Positions 46,260 through 58,348 of a stretch of DNA of 64,000 nucleotides are shown one piece after another. A model generated the notes under the pieces. It did no database searches. It was given only the letters and a program-made list of their open reading frames with translations, and had not been told where the DNA came from. Source of the DNA: Silene latifolia (taxonomy: Eukaryota; Streptophyta; Magnoliopsida; Caryophyllales; Caryophyllaceae); NCBI RefSeq assembly GCF_048544455.1, contig NC_133536.1:37280652-37344651 (forward strand). Direction: 5' to 3'. Numbering within the stretch: position 1 is the first letter of the stretch; the number at the start of each line of letters is the position of its first letter. Made by a program: the position numbers and the translations under genes.

Positions 46260-46720
46260 CATTTCCAAGCCCGCAGCAGACTGCTGCACATTATTTATTC
46301 CCTCCAAGACCTTCTGCTTGTCGCAACGAGCATTGGTTCCTCACAGAATTCGACGCACCTTCATTATGTCTCCAGCGAGAGTAAGCGGATATACTTTCCC
46401 TCTCATGACAAGAAGAATCAATTCCCAATCGTGTCTCTAGCGAGAGTAAGCGGATGTACTATCTCTCTCAAGACGTAAGGATTGACGATCTACCTAAGCA
46501 GATTTCCTCCCAGCAGTTCCCGCCTGTGTCCTGCTACTCGCAATTATTTCTCGAAGACTACCCAAGCAGTTTTCCCTCAGCAGCTCCCGCCTGTGTCCTG
46601 CTACTCACAATGTTTCTTGTTTCCCCGCGGAGTGCGACAAAGGTGTCGTTCTCCAGAAGTTCCCAAACCCAAAGCCTTCTTTCTTAGGTTCGTAGACCGG
46701 AAATTAGGATTTTTTTAACT
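46260..46720. repeat. Tandem repeats in the 3' untranslated region of B
   Basis: Two adjacent copies of a unit with TCTC(C/T)AGCGAGAGTAAGCGGAT (about 70 bp apart near 46370 and 46437), followed by two of CCCGCCTGTGTCCTGCTACTC (about 70 bp apart). The period resembles the 72-bp array of A at the same place, but the sequence is not obviously the same. Confidence 0.7.
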
Positions 46721-46979
46721 ATAGGATCCCAATCCTTTTAGGTTCATAAGCCTTCAAATTCCCAAACCAATAGAGTTCCTATACCCAAGCTTTAGTTACC
46801 TTTAAGTTGAACTTACTTTAGGCCTCACTCCCGCCGATGCTTTCCTTTAGGGTCCCACACCCTAGCACCAATCCTTATGTATCGTTTAGGTCTTACCCTT
46901 AGCTCCCATGCTCAACCTTAGCTCTTACGCACCCCCGGAAGCATCTCGAGGAAGAAGTCTCAGGTATGGTCTCTTCTTA

Positions 46980-47177
46980 TGGCTGGCGAGCCTCCTTACG
47001 TAGTCTAATGGATTTTAAATGACCCTCCCCGATAGTCGACAGACTCTAAAATGTTCCCGACGACAGGTCCTTGGTTCAGACCCCTTGAACTGCCTCGCGT
47101 CGCCATAGTCGTCAGGTTGTAATCTTCGATTGACCTGATGGCTATACTTTGACTTTCTCCTTGTCCAAGCCTCAGTC
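46980..47177. other. Conserved block before the PPT of element B
   Basis: TACGTAGTCTAATGGA, GTCGACAGACTCTAAA, CCGACGACAGGTCCTTGG and CAATCGAAGATTACAACCTG-type blocks match, in inverse orientation, 11840-12090 of A. This is the most conserved non-coding part of the two elements outside the LTRs. Confidence 0.75.
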
Positions 47178-47190
47178 AAAGTGGGGGCTT
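47178..47190 (+). other. Polypurine tract of element B
   Basis: AAAGTGGGGGCTT directly precedes the 3' LTR start TGTAGATACC. It is the primer site for plus-strand synthesis. Confidence 0.85.
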
Positions 47191-49627
47191 TGTAGATACC
47201 TCATTTCTGCACCTTCCGCAAACCACCCAGTGATGATTGGGCCGCATGTTTGATACGCGGAACAATTTGTGACAATTCGTAAGATTATCGTCAAGTGATT
47301 GCTCAAATATTAATATCTACCTCTTAGTTGTCATCTACGTGTCGATACGGTCGTTTTGACAGTAATTAGAGTACATTCGGAGTCCGGGCCTAAAACCGTC
47401 TCCATTTTCTGATAACCGTTAAATCCCGAGTCAGAATGTTCTGGAATGTTCCGGATATTTCTATTCCATATTTCATAAATTTTATCTTTTGGTAAGCAAT
47501 TTCCCGTAATATTCACATAAGATAATAAGGAAAACCGGATTATTTCCGTCCTACCATAACTCAAACACGGAAATCTTTCTTCAACAGGAGGAAACCACTT
47601 GGGAACAGACGCAGCAGGTGTTGCGCCTCTTCCAAGAGACGCAGTGGCTGCTGCGCCTCTTCCCAGGCCCTTTTCTGCATGTTTCTCGTATCTTTTTCAT
47701 ATCTTTCCGAGATTCACTTCCAAAGAGTCTCCGAAACCCTAATTCCTTCACGTGATTAGTATAAATAGGAGCCTTCGCTCCTCATATTTCTCACGCGAGT
47801 GTCCGCCCTTCTCTTCTCCCTTTGCATTCTAGACTTTGTTCTTACTTTTTGGCGTCTACGTTTTTTGAACATTCGACCACGTAAGCTCGGATCTTTCTGA
47901 GTACCAGCCTCCCCGTTGCATGAGCGACCAATTTGACCAACTACACATCAATCAACTTAATCAACTTAATCGTTTTCCTCTTACGAGGGCACTTTCTTTG
48001 CATTCGCGTCGAGCATCACTAATCGATATCTTAGTCCTTCTCGTTTCATCAACATGTAAGTCTGAGGGTGTATAATCTCTTTTATTTATTGTATTTTGTT
48101 TATTGTATAATCAATTGTAAGGTTTACGTCGAAAATACCATTAAAACCGATTTCTAAAACCATGCTTTAAAACCTCTTTTTACGGATTTCCAGTAGATAA
48201 CCGTCGAGAAAGGACGCAGCAACTGCTGCGCCTCTTCGAAGGAGCGCAGTTCCTACTGCGCCTCTTCGTGAGGCTGCCGCAGTTCCTGCTTCCTTTCTTC
48301 TTCGTTCGTCCTCTGTTATTCGTCAAGTTTCTTTATTTGTTTCGTTTGTTTGTTAATTCATCATCATAATAGTATATAAATCATATGTATATCGTAATCA
48401 TCATCATTAACATGCTTTAATCATCATAAATCTGACTTAAATCCCTAATAAACCAATATTTGCGGGTTTTCGTCATTAAAATTCAATTCCGGGTTGTAGA
48501 GATTCAATTCGTCAATATTGGGTTTCTGGAATTCGTCTTTGATATAGTTTTCATCTGTTTATTCACATGTTCATCGCATATTCATCATTAATCCATCATA
48601 TCTAACTTAATTAATCAATTAATTTGTTTGACTCATTAATATTTTTCACTTCTGTCATTATTCCATCTTGTAATTAATTCGTTTGCATCCGTCTCATCCA
48701 TGTTTTACTGTTTTCACGACCCAATCACATGTAAATTAACATATTAATCACTTTCATCCGAGTAAATATCATTAATCGATCATTAAATTCACCAATTAAC
48801 ATTAACGGCTTGCAATTACGGCTTCACAGCCAGAACTGAGCCAAGGAACAGACGCAGCGTCTGCTGCGCCTATTCCAAAGGACGCAGTTCTGTTGCGCCT
48901 GTTCCTGGCTGAGTTCTGTCTCTGAACTCCGTTTCTGCCTTGACGTAGTTTAATTAACGTACGTATTAACTAACTATAAACCGTAATATCACGCTAATTC
49001 CGGTTCGTTAATTTATTTAATTCTTTCTTTCTTTTATTCTTTTTCTCAAATTATCCGTTTTAAAGGTATTTTCGACATAAATCGCCTATTCTATTGTAAT
49101 TAATGTAATTTTCATTATTGTAATTTATAATTATCGTATTCCTTTTTATTGCTTGTATGTTTTCACATGTAAATGAACATTAAATCCTACTTCGACCCAA
49201 TTGTATGCTAATTACGTGTCAACCGACTTAGTATTAATTCTCACATGCTAGGATTAAAACTTGGATGTTGCATTGCATGCATATAATCGACGATATATCA
49301 AGTACGAATAACTTCCCTAATCATTAGTAGAGGCCGCTATCGAGGCGGGCGGGATTAGGTGTTCGATCAAAAGAGCTTCCTAATACGTACCCTCACCCCT
49401 TACTCCAGATATCTGTGAACACCCGTGTTCATTGGCATCCACGAGAGTCATTCTAGACATAGAATGCTAAGGGTAACGATTGCTTAGTGTTCATGTCTCT
49501 ACTTTGTGTATTGACATGACACGAGGTATTCGAACGGTTCCAATTTCCCATAAAAATTGGTGGTGACTCCATACAAAAATGCAAACGCTTGTTTCCCAAG
49601 CGCTCCCGTGGGCCCCCGCTGTCCACA
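47191..49627 (+). repeat. 3' LTR of element B
   Basis: 2,437 bp, collinear with 30036-32475. Differences are scattered: about 25 substitutions by eye, a 4-nt difference in a TTTC run and a small change near 47863. All three palindrome pairs are retained (47608, 48212 and 48855 regions). Followed by the CAATA duplication. Confidence 0.95.
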
Positions 49628-49632
49628 CAATA

Positions 49633-50632
49633 TAAACCTACTCTCTTCAAATAAAACAACAATATAAAAACTAACAAGCACTAAAAAAAATTAAAGAGAC
49701 AATGGTTCATCAACGGTCAAAGTATTTACGCTTTTATTGGAAAAACAATTCTGAGTTGAACATCAACTAGATATTGACGCATATCCCAAACTTCAGTAAG
49801 TTACCTTTGAGGCATCAATAATTGTAAGTGAACAATAGTATTTTCACGTTGAGAATGAGAATTAATAAAACATATAGTATCCGCACAGGCGCACATATAA
49901 GATGAGAATTAATAAAACATATCCAATGTAAAAGCAATGTAACTACCTTTAATGAAAGTAGAGGAGTTAACCATATGATTGTGTTCTGGGTAGGCTTATC
50001 AAGAACCCCAATCTCCTTTAACTTGAGGCAAATGTCATAAGCTGAAACAAGTGAGACTTAGCAGACCTGGACAAAACCACAGCTGATATTCATCAAACAA
50101 TAGGGTGACATGAACTAGGCAGAAACATAGTAGAAACTAGCAAGTACTCCTCTTCCACAATGCTTCAATACATAATACATGCATACATATACTACAATAC
50201 AAGTATATAGTAAATTTAACGACAAGGTAAAGCCCTGTATCTAAAAGTGAGCTCAACTACAACTAAAAAAAACACTACATATTTGCATTTTTGTAATAAA
50301 TTATTTGCAATTTAGAGACTGATTACCTCTCAATAGGTACTTCCTCTCTTAGAATAGCAAGTGACACAACAACAACAGCACTCGCCAATAGATTTCCACC
50401 AAATGTGCTGAAAAATAAGAAGTACGATAATGACTAGAAATACGACAAGTTGAACATCTGATCTATGATTTTGTTCGTTGAAATAGGTGCAAAGTCGTCT
50501 ACTACTTAGGATAGAGATACAAGGTAAGTACCTTCAATCAGTCCTCGAAAAAGCTTAGGAAAAACATGGAAAGCAAAATATTAGCGCAATGAGACTCGAA
50601 GCAACAAAACATCAGCTTTTAGGATTAGTTTC
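49633..50632. mobile_element. CACTA element body, continued
   Basis: The target sequence of B continues here, as shown by the CAATA duplication. AT-rich, no gene recognised. A 22-bp direct repeat (GATGAGAATTAATAAAACAT region) occurs near 49855 and 49899. Interrupted at 50633 by element C; the right CACTA terminus is not in the window. Confidence 0.6.
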
Positions 50633-50819
50633 TGTTGGGTTCCTTTGATTGATGATAACATGCCCATTTGATGTGTGTTATCTTAGTTTACCTTTTCAGG
50701 ATTTATGATTAAATCAAACTTGGATTAAGAAGTGTTGAGTTATTGATCATCCCTTTGTATTGAGTCTTAGGCATCATCTAATGTACAAGTTAGAAAGTAG
50801 AGTATTTTAGAGTAATAGA

Positions 50820-50871
50820 AACAGTCAAGACCACTGTTACTTTCACAAGTAACAGTAGCCTGGACTGTTGC
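50820..50871 (+). repeat. Two 21-nt AACAGTC-type units in the C LTR
   Basis: AACAGTC-AAGAC-CACTGTTAC (50820) and AACAGTA-GCCTG-GACTGTTGC (50851) start 31 nt apart. Outer arms are complementary and the centre differs. Similar units are at 51862 and 51925 in the same LTR, with a decayed one between them. Confidence 0.78.
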
Positions 50872-51287
50872 CGCAATTCGTAACAACTTGAACTCTTTCT
50901 TATCTTTCAAAATGACATTCACGTGTCTTGTATTTGGTAAAATCACTTTCATATTTTTTCAAGGATTTGGCCTTCAAGAAAAAGTGGTTTGAGTAATTAT
51001 CAATTTCAAAATGTTTCCTCTTTGTGCTATTTTGACCCTTTGGTCTTTCATAAAGAAAGGTTTGGTTTTTGCCATTTTTGTGCAAGTTTATCATCATGTG
51101 ACTTGTTTCACATCCTTTGTTTTCTGAAAACTTGTGGTCACTTTTGGATAAATTTCAAACACTCTTTCTCTCTTTTGCCTTTTGATTAAGAACCTTCTTT
51201 GGTGCAAGTTTGGGAGGTTGTTGAGACTCATCACATGTGATAGTCTTTGACCCTCAAAACCCTAGCAACTCCCTTGCTCATCCTCTC

Positions 51288-51295
51288 TATAAAAG
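51288..51295 (+). promoter_or_regulatory. TATA box of the C LTR
   Basis: TCTCTATAAAAGGTGTG, a strong match in the middle of the LTR. Transcription likely starts about 30 nt later. Confidence 0.7.
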
Positions 51296-51861
51296 GTGTG
51301 TCATTTCCTCTCAAAAATCCCAAGACTTTTTCTGAGATTTAATTCAAGTTTGCAAATCGTGTTTTTAAAGCTTAAAAACCGAGTGTTTATTTTGTAAAAC
51401 TTTTAAAAGTCTTCAAGTTGTTACAATCTTGGCTACTGTTACTTTAACATACTAAACTCTCTCACTTATGAATTGTTGATCTTGTAAAAGTTGTCCACCT
51501 CAATTCTTTGTTAAGAATAAGCTAGTGGAAACTTGATCCTTATAACATTCTTAGTGTGTGTGTAGAGTTTAGGACGGAGTAGTCTTCAACTCTTTGGCAA
51601 CCAGAGTAGGTTGCGAGTTGGCTTGTTCTAGAACGGAGTAGTTCTTGGACTTGTGTCACAACCGGAGTAGGTTGTTGTCTTTTTATTGTACGGGTTTTTA
51701 GTAGTCGGAGTAGACCACTATAATAAATCAATAAAAAGTAGATTGGACGTAGGCACTTGAGTTTCTTGCCGAACCAATTCAAAAATCTCGTGTTTAATCT
51801 TCTTTATTTTATTCCGCTGCTCTTTACTTTTGTTTGCTTTGTTTTGCTTAACTTTCGAAGT

Positions 51862-51945
51862 AACAGTTCCATATACTGTCACATTTGGTCTGCAGTCTGT
51901 ACTCCATAAACTGAGACAAATAGCTACAGTCAGAACGATTGTTAC
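51862..51945 (+). repeat. Second group of AACAGTC-type units in the C LTR
   Basis: AACAGTT-CCATA-TACTGTCAC at 51862 and TACAGTC-AGAAC-GATTGTTAC at 51925 lie 63 nt apart (two periods of about 31). A decayed TGCAGTC unit lies between them. Confidence 0.7.
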
Positions 51946-52129
51946 TTTCATACTTCAGCAAACATTCATCTTAGTACTCGTTTAATTTTGCAATATTATT
52001 CGAAGTATTCTCTCATCCTTTTGTTCTTATAACTCACTTTAAATCAATAAAGTTGAAGTTAAAATTTTTAAATAGTACCTAATTCACCCCCTCCCCCTCT
52101 TAGGTACTTGAATCCATAAACTCAACAAT

Positions 52130-52141
52130 TGGTATCAGAGC
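52130..52141 (+). other. Primer binding site of element C, initiator tRNA-Met
   Basis: TGGTATCAGAGC, the standard plant copia PBS, starts 2 nt after the LTR. Confidence 0.9.
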
Positions 52142-52190
52142 CTCGTGCTCTTGATCGAGGCTAATCGCCTTAGAGTTTGATTCGTGTGTA

Positions 52191-53033
52191 ATGGATTCCG
52201 AGAAACGCTCCAAGATCCCGGTCTTTACCGGTTCGAATTTTGGATGGTGGAAACTCAAAATGAAACATTACATAAAAAGCATAGACTATCAATGTTGGAA
52301 CATCATCCAAAATGGACCTCTTGTCATTGAGGAAACCGATATCTTAAACGATTTCACCAAGACGAAAGAGGAAAGAAATTACAATGAAAATGACTTCAAA
52401 CTTGCCGAAAAGAACTCCAAAGCAATGTCGATTCTTCAACGTTGTGTTGGTGAGGAGGAAGTTAGTCGAATCTCTGGATGCCCTACGGCAAAATCTATTT
52501 GGGATTCCCTTGTACTTGCCTATGAAGGGACGTCCGAAGTAAGAAAACACCGTGTTGACCTTCTCATGCAACAATATGAGATGTTTAGAATGTCAAAGGA
52601 CGAGTCCATAAATAGTTTCTCTTCACGTTTTTCTTGTATTATTAATGAGCTTAAAAGTCTAGGAAGGAATTTCGAGTCCGAGGACATCATTCGAAAAATC
52701 CTTCGTAGTCTAACCTCTAAGTGGCAACCCAAAGTCACCGCCATAGAGGAAGCTAAATACTTGTCAACCCTATCTCTTCATGAACTAATGGGATCACTAA
52801 TGGCTCACGAGTTTAATCTCGACAAGCATTCTAGTGAGTCCTCAAAGGGAAAGAGTCTCGCCCTCACATCCTCTCCAAGTGATGGAGAAGATGAGGAGGA
52901 AGACGAGTTTGCTATGTTCACAAGGAATCTAGCCGGGTTAGTCAATGGTCAAGGAAACAAAAGGTTCACTAATAATTACTCGAAAAAACACTTTCCTAAG
53001 AAACGACCTAACTCCACCGTGGGATGCTTTAAA
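52191..53033 (+). pseudogene. Gag of element C, N-terminal part
   Basis: ATG at 52191 (MDSEKRSKIPVFTGSNFGWW), the DUF4219/UBN2-type copia gag start. The helical gag core follows (SILQRCVGEEEVSRISGCPT, KSIWDSLVLAYEGTSEVRKH, YEMFRMSKDESINSFSSRF). Then come an acidic segment (SPSDGEDEEEDEFAMF) and a basic stretch before the zinc knuckle. The knuckle CX2CX4HX4C is cut after its first cysteine and the next two residues by the insertion of D. The second half is at 61775. Confidence 0.88.
53029..53033. other. Target-site duplication of element D, left copy (TTAAA)
   Basis: TTAAA before 53034 and TTAAA at 61770-61774 flank the two LTRs of D. Aligning across the insertion restores the C gag frame. 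Confidence 0.92.
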
Positions 53034-54327
53034 TGTTAGGTTCATATACCTATTATTAGACTCCTCTAATAGTGAACTAATTAACTTGTTAATTATTTGT
53101 TCTTTGGATCTAGTGCATGCATAACAAAATGAAAGATTTATGAGAAAAACAATGTTCCTTACATTGTAGGTGGTTCGAAAATTTGGGCACAAGTAAGGTC
53201 ACCTTCCTTCACTTGTTCTTGAGCTAATAATAGTGGATGATCCTCCTAAGACTCCAAGTTTAGAAGCCACTCCAATAAATTGCACCCAAGATGAATCCCA
53301 AAAATCTCTACTAATATTAACTAGATATGTAGTAGAAATAATACCTTAATAATACTAATATATCTAGTATTACTACTTCTAGTAATAGATTTGAGAGTAT
53401 TAGTATTGAAGAGAGATTTTAAGCAATTGCATGTGAGGGAAAATTAGAGGAAAAACAAGCAAAAGCCAACATCTAAAAATGAGCAACTAATGCTCTATTT
53501 AGAGTGCCAAAAACCGGTGGCCACTCACCCTTTTAGGGAATCAATTTGCTTTTGTTTTTATCCTCTTGTTTAGTTTTGGTAGGGAACAAAGGTGTAAGAA
53601 GTAGTATGACAAAAGCTTGTGTGATATGTCTCAATCACACTATAACCAACACAAACAAAAAACAAAAGAGAATCTTGTGTTCTTTGTTTTGGCCGAAATA
53701 TTGGTCCTTTTATGGACCATTTTTGCCTTTTGTCATTTGTCCCACAAATGCTTATAAGTCATATGTTTAACTATCTTACATATTTAATTATTAATGTAAT
53801 CATTTAACACTTAAATATTACAATTAATAATATAATATACACTCCACTTTTTGAGTAGTATACTACCATTATATCATCATATAATGGGTCCCATAATTGC
53901 TAGTTAGTTAAAATTACAACTTCTTGTAACTTTAAATAACTAATTACCTCTACCTCAAAACTTATATTAATACCTCAACTAATTTAGTAATATAACACTT
54001 AATTACTAAATTTAATCTTTATTTAATCACATTAAAATAAGACGCAAAATTGCACTCCCATAATTAAGGAATTAATTAATCTGTATCGCATACAATTAAT
54101 TAAATAGCTATTTGGGCTTCATCCTATAGGTGTGACCTAAAGGGATCAACTGACCACCACCGTCACACGACAGTAATGTCAAACTCTAGTTAGCCAATCA
54201 TTACCGATTAATGACGGTCACCGATCATTTGTATAAAGAATCATCCCTCACGTATTCTTAATTTGAGATTTAATTATGATATTTAAATCATGTGATCGCA
54301 CTATTGTTGAGGACACATTTCCCAACA
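53034..54327 (-). repeat. 3' LTR of element D (left copy)
   Basis: 1,294 bp. The minus strand runs TGTTGGGAAATGTG to ACCTAACA. The adjoining minus-strand sequence GACAAGTGGGAGAT is the polypurine tract. Nearly identical to 60482-61769; the differences seen cluster near 54080-54240. Confidence 0.92.
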
Positions 54328-57300
54328 ATCTCCCACTTGTCCTCGACAAGTGTGCGTCACCAATTCTCTTGTCCTATTACAATCTCCCACTCAATGCAAG
54401 GTGTCTTGCAGGTCGTACTTACATTTGATCATATCTTGAGTGGTTTTCTCGATCTGGAGATTAACTGTCTGACCGGAATTATCTATCATAGATGCTTTCC
54501 GAGCGTGGCCACGCATTTCCAGTTAACTACTCCTCGAGTGGCCTTGAGATTTCAAACAACCCTGACTAGGGGTGGACAATTCCTATCGCCCTATTCCCTT
54601 CGTTCACCACACCATCATAACCCAAAATATACCCAGTTTGACCTCGTTTAAGAAATCGTAGAGTATAAATCAAAGCTAATCAGAACTTGTGCCAACTTGG
54701 GCGAATAGTCTCTAGTCAAAAGAATTGACTCATAAGAATACTATAGTAGCTCTTGCCACGACCAGGCTTTATGAATTACCGTAACTCTATAAGCGGTCAT
54801 CGCCCGACGATTGTCCCATACAACCGCCTATGTGATCGACTAGTCATCCCATATGACTCTATGGCACTTGAACTTGCCATCAATCGCATCACACTCTAGT
54901 CACTTCGAGACGTCACCTCATATAAGTAACTAGGGGTGAATACCATGTCAATCCAGTTCACTTTAATGGGGTTCAATTTGTCTCTACAACCCATTCGGAT
55001 ACGACAAGGTAGCGGGTGAGTTTAATAAAACTCAAACGATAAATGTGATTATCACATATGAATAGTCAATACACTATTACTACTTCATATTCTTTAATCT
55101 CTAGTGTATTAAAACACTAGTTAAAATGCAATACAAGCTTGGCAAGTGGATATACCCGATATCCATATATTCCAACTTTATTAATTGCTATTTCCTTCCA
55201 TTCAATGTCATCTCTTAATGACATCAATGTCATCTCTTAATGACATGAATTTCACTAAGTATATGTCTAGACTTCATACTAGACCCGAGCTCTTTAACTT
55301 GAAAGAAGCTCCCACTGTTATCGCATAACATGTGATAAAGTCATTTGTAGAGGGATTCACCCTTAATCCTTACGTTGACCATTTTATCACAACTAACTTA
55401 GATTCCTTTTGTAGAATTTGCAATGCGCGAAACTAAAACACATTTCTTAGTTTCTTACTCCTTTGTCAATAACATTTACTTAGGATTTCATCAAATCCTT
55501 TTAAGCTTGGAAACTAAAGTTGGTGCAACCCTTCAACACTTTAACTTAGTTTATCATCCAAACATGTGTACAAGTCATCAATTGTACTTTAAGGCTTTCA
55601 CAAGCCCATCATAAGAATTAACTTATTATTGACTTATCATGCACCTAGCATATGGTACATCACAGCACGTGCGTCTGTTGGCATACATAATCGTTCTAAT
55701 GGCGGAAACATTAGTAATCGATTTCATGTAATCAACAATTTAATGGGTTCAGTGAACAACTATGATTCCATCATAGTGATTCCACTTTCATCATCATGAA
55801 TAAGCCATTCAACTTCGTTGATGTTACAACAGATATGAAAGATCTTATCCTCATAAGACTCTCAACTCTATGCCAATATACTCTCACATAGATTCGATAA
55901 TCTAACATATATTGCACCCTTTCCTAGTCTCCCAATCACTCTTGCCAGAAGAGAGCATTGGTACATTATTCTCAATAATTAATATGTCATCAACATATAA
56001 GACATGGAAAAACAATTCTAGCTCCCACTTAACTTCATGTATATCATGATTCTTCAGTCATGTTAATGAAACAATTCACTATAATCACATGAACAAAAAG
56101 TATAATCCTTTAATGCTAGCTTAAGACCAACTTGTGATCACTTAAGATAGCTACGCATAATATGTCAGGATTCTTAGATCTTCATCTAAGGTTTTGTGTT
56201 ACAAACACTTCCTTCTCTAAATTCCCATTTTAGAAAAGCGAATTTTATTTGCCATTCTTCATTAAAATGAAATGCGGCAATTCCTAACACAATTTATCTT
56301 GATTAACATCTTTATGTAAATCTTATGCATTTGTGTACTCTAAAGCTCTATTTCCCTTTAAAGAGACCCTCACTTTAAAGTAAATCTACTCATGAGCAAC
56401 AATTTTCGGATTGTAATGCTTCGGCTCAGATGTAACATGGTCATAATACTATCACTTTCACAAAGTAATATTTTTAAACAATAAGACATGTGCGATAGAC
56501 TCCCACTGAACTATGCTCTCATACTATCTTCATAGATAATAGTTCAATACCAACTCCCACTCTATAATTCAATTACTTTCACAAAGTAACATTTCAACTA
56601 TAGGAGATGTTTGTGACGATTCAATTTACTCCCACTCTATTTCTCAGAAATACACCTAATTTCTCGAGAGATAGCTTTGTGAGGCACAAACATATATTTA
56701 ACGGAGTATTAGGAGTTTTCAAGGACTATATATTAACTTTCAAAAGGCCATCCTAACATGGCAGCTTGATAATATGACAGTCTGATCCATGTAATCTGGT
56801 TTAATAGACTCTCTATTCTAGGTATCTCACGGTTGACCATCCAATTAGAATAATATGTCCATTTGGTATCGAGAATTCCCTACTCGATGAATTCAAAAAC
56901 TCATTACAACTCTTAGAGTTGATCTTATATAAATAAGTTGTTACTTTAAGTAACAAAGACATAAGGAGAATCAGATTCATAGCTTATGGACATATAATGA
57001 TCCCATCATCATAATCGTCTACTTGATCAATTTGAGTTGTTTATCTAATGTTTCTCTACGCAAGTAATTTATGATGATGATTTTAGAACAAACAACATAA
57101 TAAAACAAGTGATTTGGGTTGAAAACCAAATCACCAATATCCAAAATACAACCTGTGTTTAAAGGATACAAACCAATTTCCAAGTCACACGAGGAAATCA
57201 AAATAGTTCTAAAAACATGAAATTCATCATAAAATTAAAGACAAAGCAAATTAAAAGCCAAGCTTCCATTGATCCATCACCATGGTCGGCTACTCTAGCT

Positions 57301-57430
57301 TTCCTCGTGATCCTCTAGGTTTGCTTCTCCTTGCCTTTGTCCTTGCTAGGAGGGGGCCCTATTTACAATAAAAAGGGTAATCATCACAACTTGTATCACA
57401 TACTAATTGAGATTGAAACATAAAAGATAG
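54328..57430 (-). pseudogene. Relic of copia pol in element D
   Basis: No long frame, but minus-strand traces are clear. Near 55960-55990 is the RT box HVLYVDDILI followed by NNVPMLSS. Near 55250-55330 is an RNase H-like CDNSGS followed by a KSRHIL..IHVIKR segment. The region just inside the 3' LTR has the usual copia tail. Stops and deletions are many. Protease and integrase were not found, and the space available is too short for a full pol. Confidence 0.7.
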
Positions 57431-57436
57431 GGATAT

Positions 57437-58348
57437 TTATATACCTACTGGAGTAACCTTTCCAGCTTTGATGTCGCCAAGATACTTGGAACAGTTTCTC
57501 TTCCAATGCCCAACACCACAACAATAGTGGCACTTGTCCCCGGATGGGGCACTGTACTTGGGCTTGGAGGAGCTTGCTTCATAAGTCTTAGCTTTGTTCC
57601 TGTTGGGAGTTCGCTTCTTTCCCTTTTTCCCACTTTTCTTGAAGGTTCCTTTGCTCTTTTGATTGATATTGAGCACATCTTTGGTGGTGCTAACACTTAG
57701 CCCCATATCCCTTTCGGCTTGCACAAGCATTTTGTGCAACTCATCAAGGGAAACCTTCTTATCTTGCATATTAAAATTCACCCGGAATTGAACATATGCT
57801 TTGATTTTGCTTAGGGAATGAAGAATTCGATCAATCACGAGTTCATCGGGAATTTCCACCTTATGCGATTTCAAGGTCTCAACATGCTCTATCAACTTGA
57901 GCACATGTGGGCTCACCTTTTGGCCCTCTTTGATGTTAAGATCAAAGAATGCGGAAGCCGCCTCATATTGAATGACCCTAGGAGCTCGTGAAAACATGTT
58001 CACAAGCTTCATGTAGATCTCATGAGCGGTGCTAATCTTTATAGCACTTCGTTGGAGTTCGGCCTCCATAGCAAAGATCAAAACATTTTTCATTGCAGCC
58101 GACTCCTTTTGGTAATCCTCATAGGATTGCCTAGCGGCGGACCTAGTATTAGGAGGTTCGGTGGGAGATGCCTCGGTAAGGTAACGAAGCTTGTCGTCAC
58201 CTTGCGCGGCCAAGCGAAGTTGTGCATCCCAATCGGCGAAATTGGACCCATTCTTTTCTAACTTACATCGATCCATGAAGGATCGGAGCCATGACACATT
58301 GGAAAGCGGTGTGGAACTAGTGGATGCGGACGCGTTTGGAGTTGTCAT
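57437..58348 (-). CDS. Gag of element D
   Basis: 303 codons, ATG at 58348 (MTTPNASASTSSTPLSNVSW). A copia UBN2-type gag: WLRSFMDRCKLEKNGSNFAD-type start, the helical core (AMEAELQRSAIKISTAHEIY, MKLVNMFSRAPRVIQYEAAS, ELVIDRILHSL), a basic Lys-rich stretch, then a zinc knuckle CHYCCGVGHWKRNC (CX2CX4HX4C) near the C-terminus. There is no stop or frameshift, although pol downstream is decayed. This fits an element whose RNA is packaged by its own gag and copied by another element's enzymes. Confidence 0.9.
   Translation of the reverse strand: MTTPNASASTSSTPLSNVSWLRSFMDRCKLEKNGSNFADWDAQLRLAAQGDDKLRYLTEASPTEPPNTRSAARQSYEDYQKESAAMKNVLIFAMEAELQRSAIKISTAHEIYMKLVNMFSRAPRVIQYEAASAFFDLNIKEGQKVSPHVLKLIEHVETLKSHKVEIPDELVIDRILHSLSKIKAYVQFRVNFNMQDKKVSLDELHKMLVQAERDMGLSVSTTKDVLNINQKSKGTFKKSGKKGKKRTPNRNKAKTYEASSSKPKYSAPSGDKCHYCCGVGHWKRNCSKYLGDIKAGKVTPVGI

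Larger units (their letters stand above)
30036..49627 (+). mobile_element. Element B: complete Ty3/gypsy Tat-lineage retrotransposon with two antisense genes
   Basis: 19,592 bp with LTRs 30036-32475 and 47191-49627, and a CAATA duplication. Order: LTR, PBS, leader, gag, PR-linker, RT, RNase H, second RNase H, integrase, then on the minus strand a DUF7745-like gene (40588-42020) and a PMD gene (42903-45309), then 3' UTR repeats, PPT and LTR. By eye the LTRs differ at about 25 sites plus small indels, near 1 percent, so the insertion is recent. Yet gag-pol has one in-frame stop, two frameshifts and a small RT deletion, so B was probably mobilised by another copy or decayed quickly. Confidence 0.95.
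50633..52127 (+). repeat. 5' LTR of element C
   Basis: Starts TGTTGGGTTCC and ends CTCAACA; a PBS begins 2 nt later. The left border is inferred from the TG start, since the other LTR is not available. TATA at 51288. Contains several AACAGTC/GACTGTT units. Confidence 0.75.

Noticed and set aside
30020..49710. TTAAAGAGACAAT seen just left of element B and again near 49695 as a longer target duplication
   Set aside because: The second copy is about 65 bp away from the LTR end; the adjacent 5-bp CAATA pair explains the insertion.
53546..53770. A 74-codon open frame repeated exactly at 60994-61218 as a small gene
   Set aside because: Both copies lie inside the two LTRs of element D; the identity is explained by the LTR pair, and the frame has no recognisable domain.
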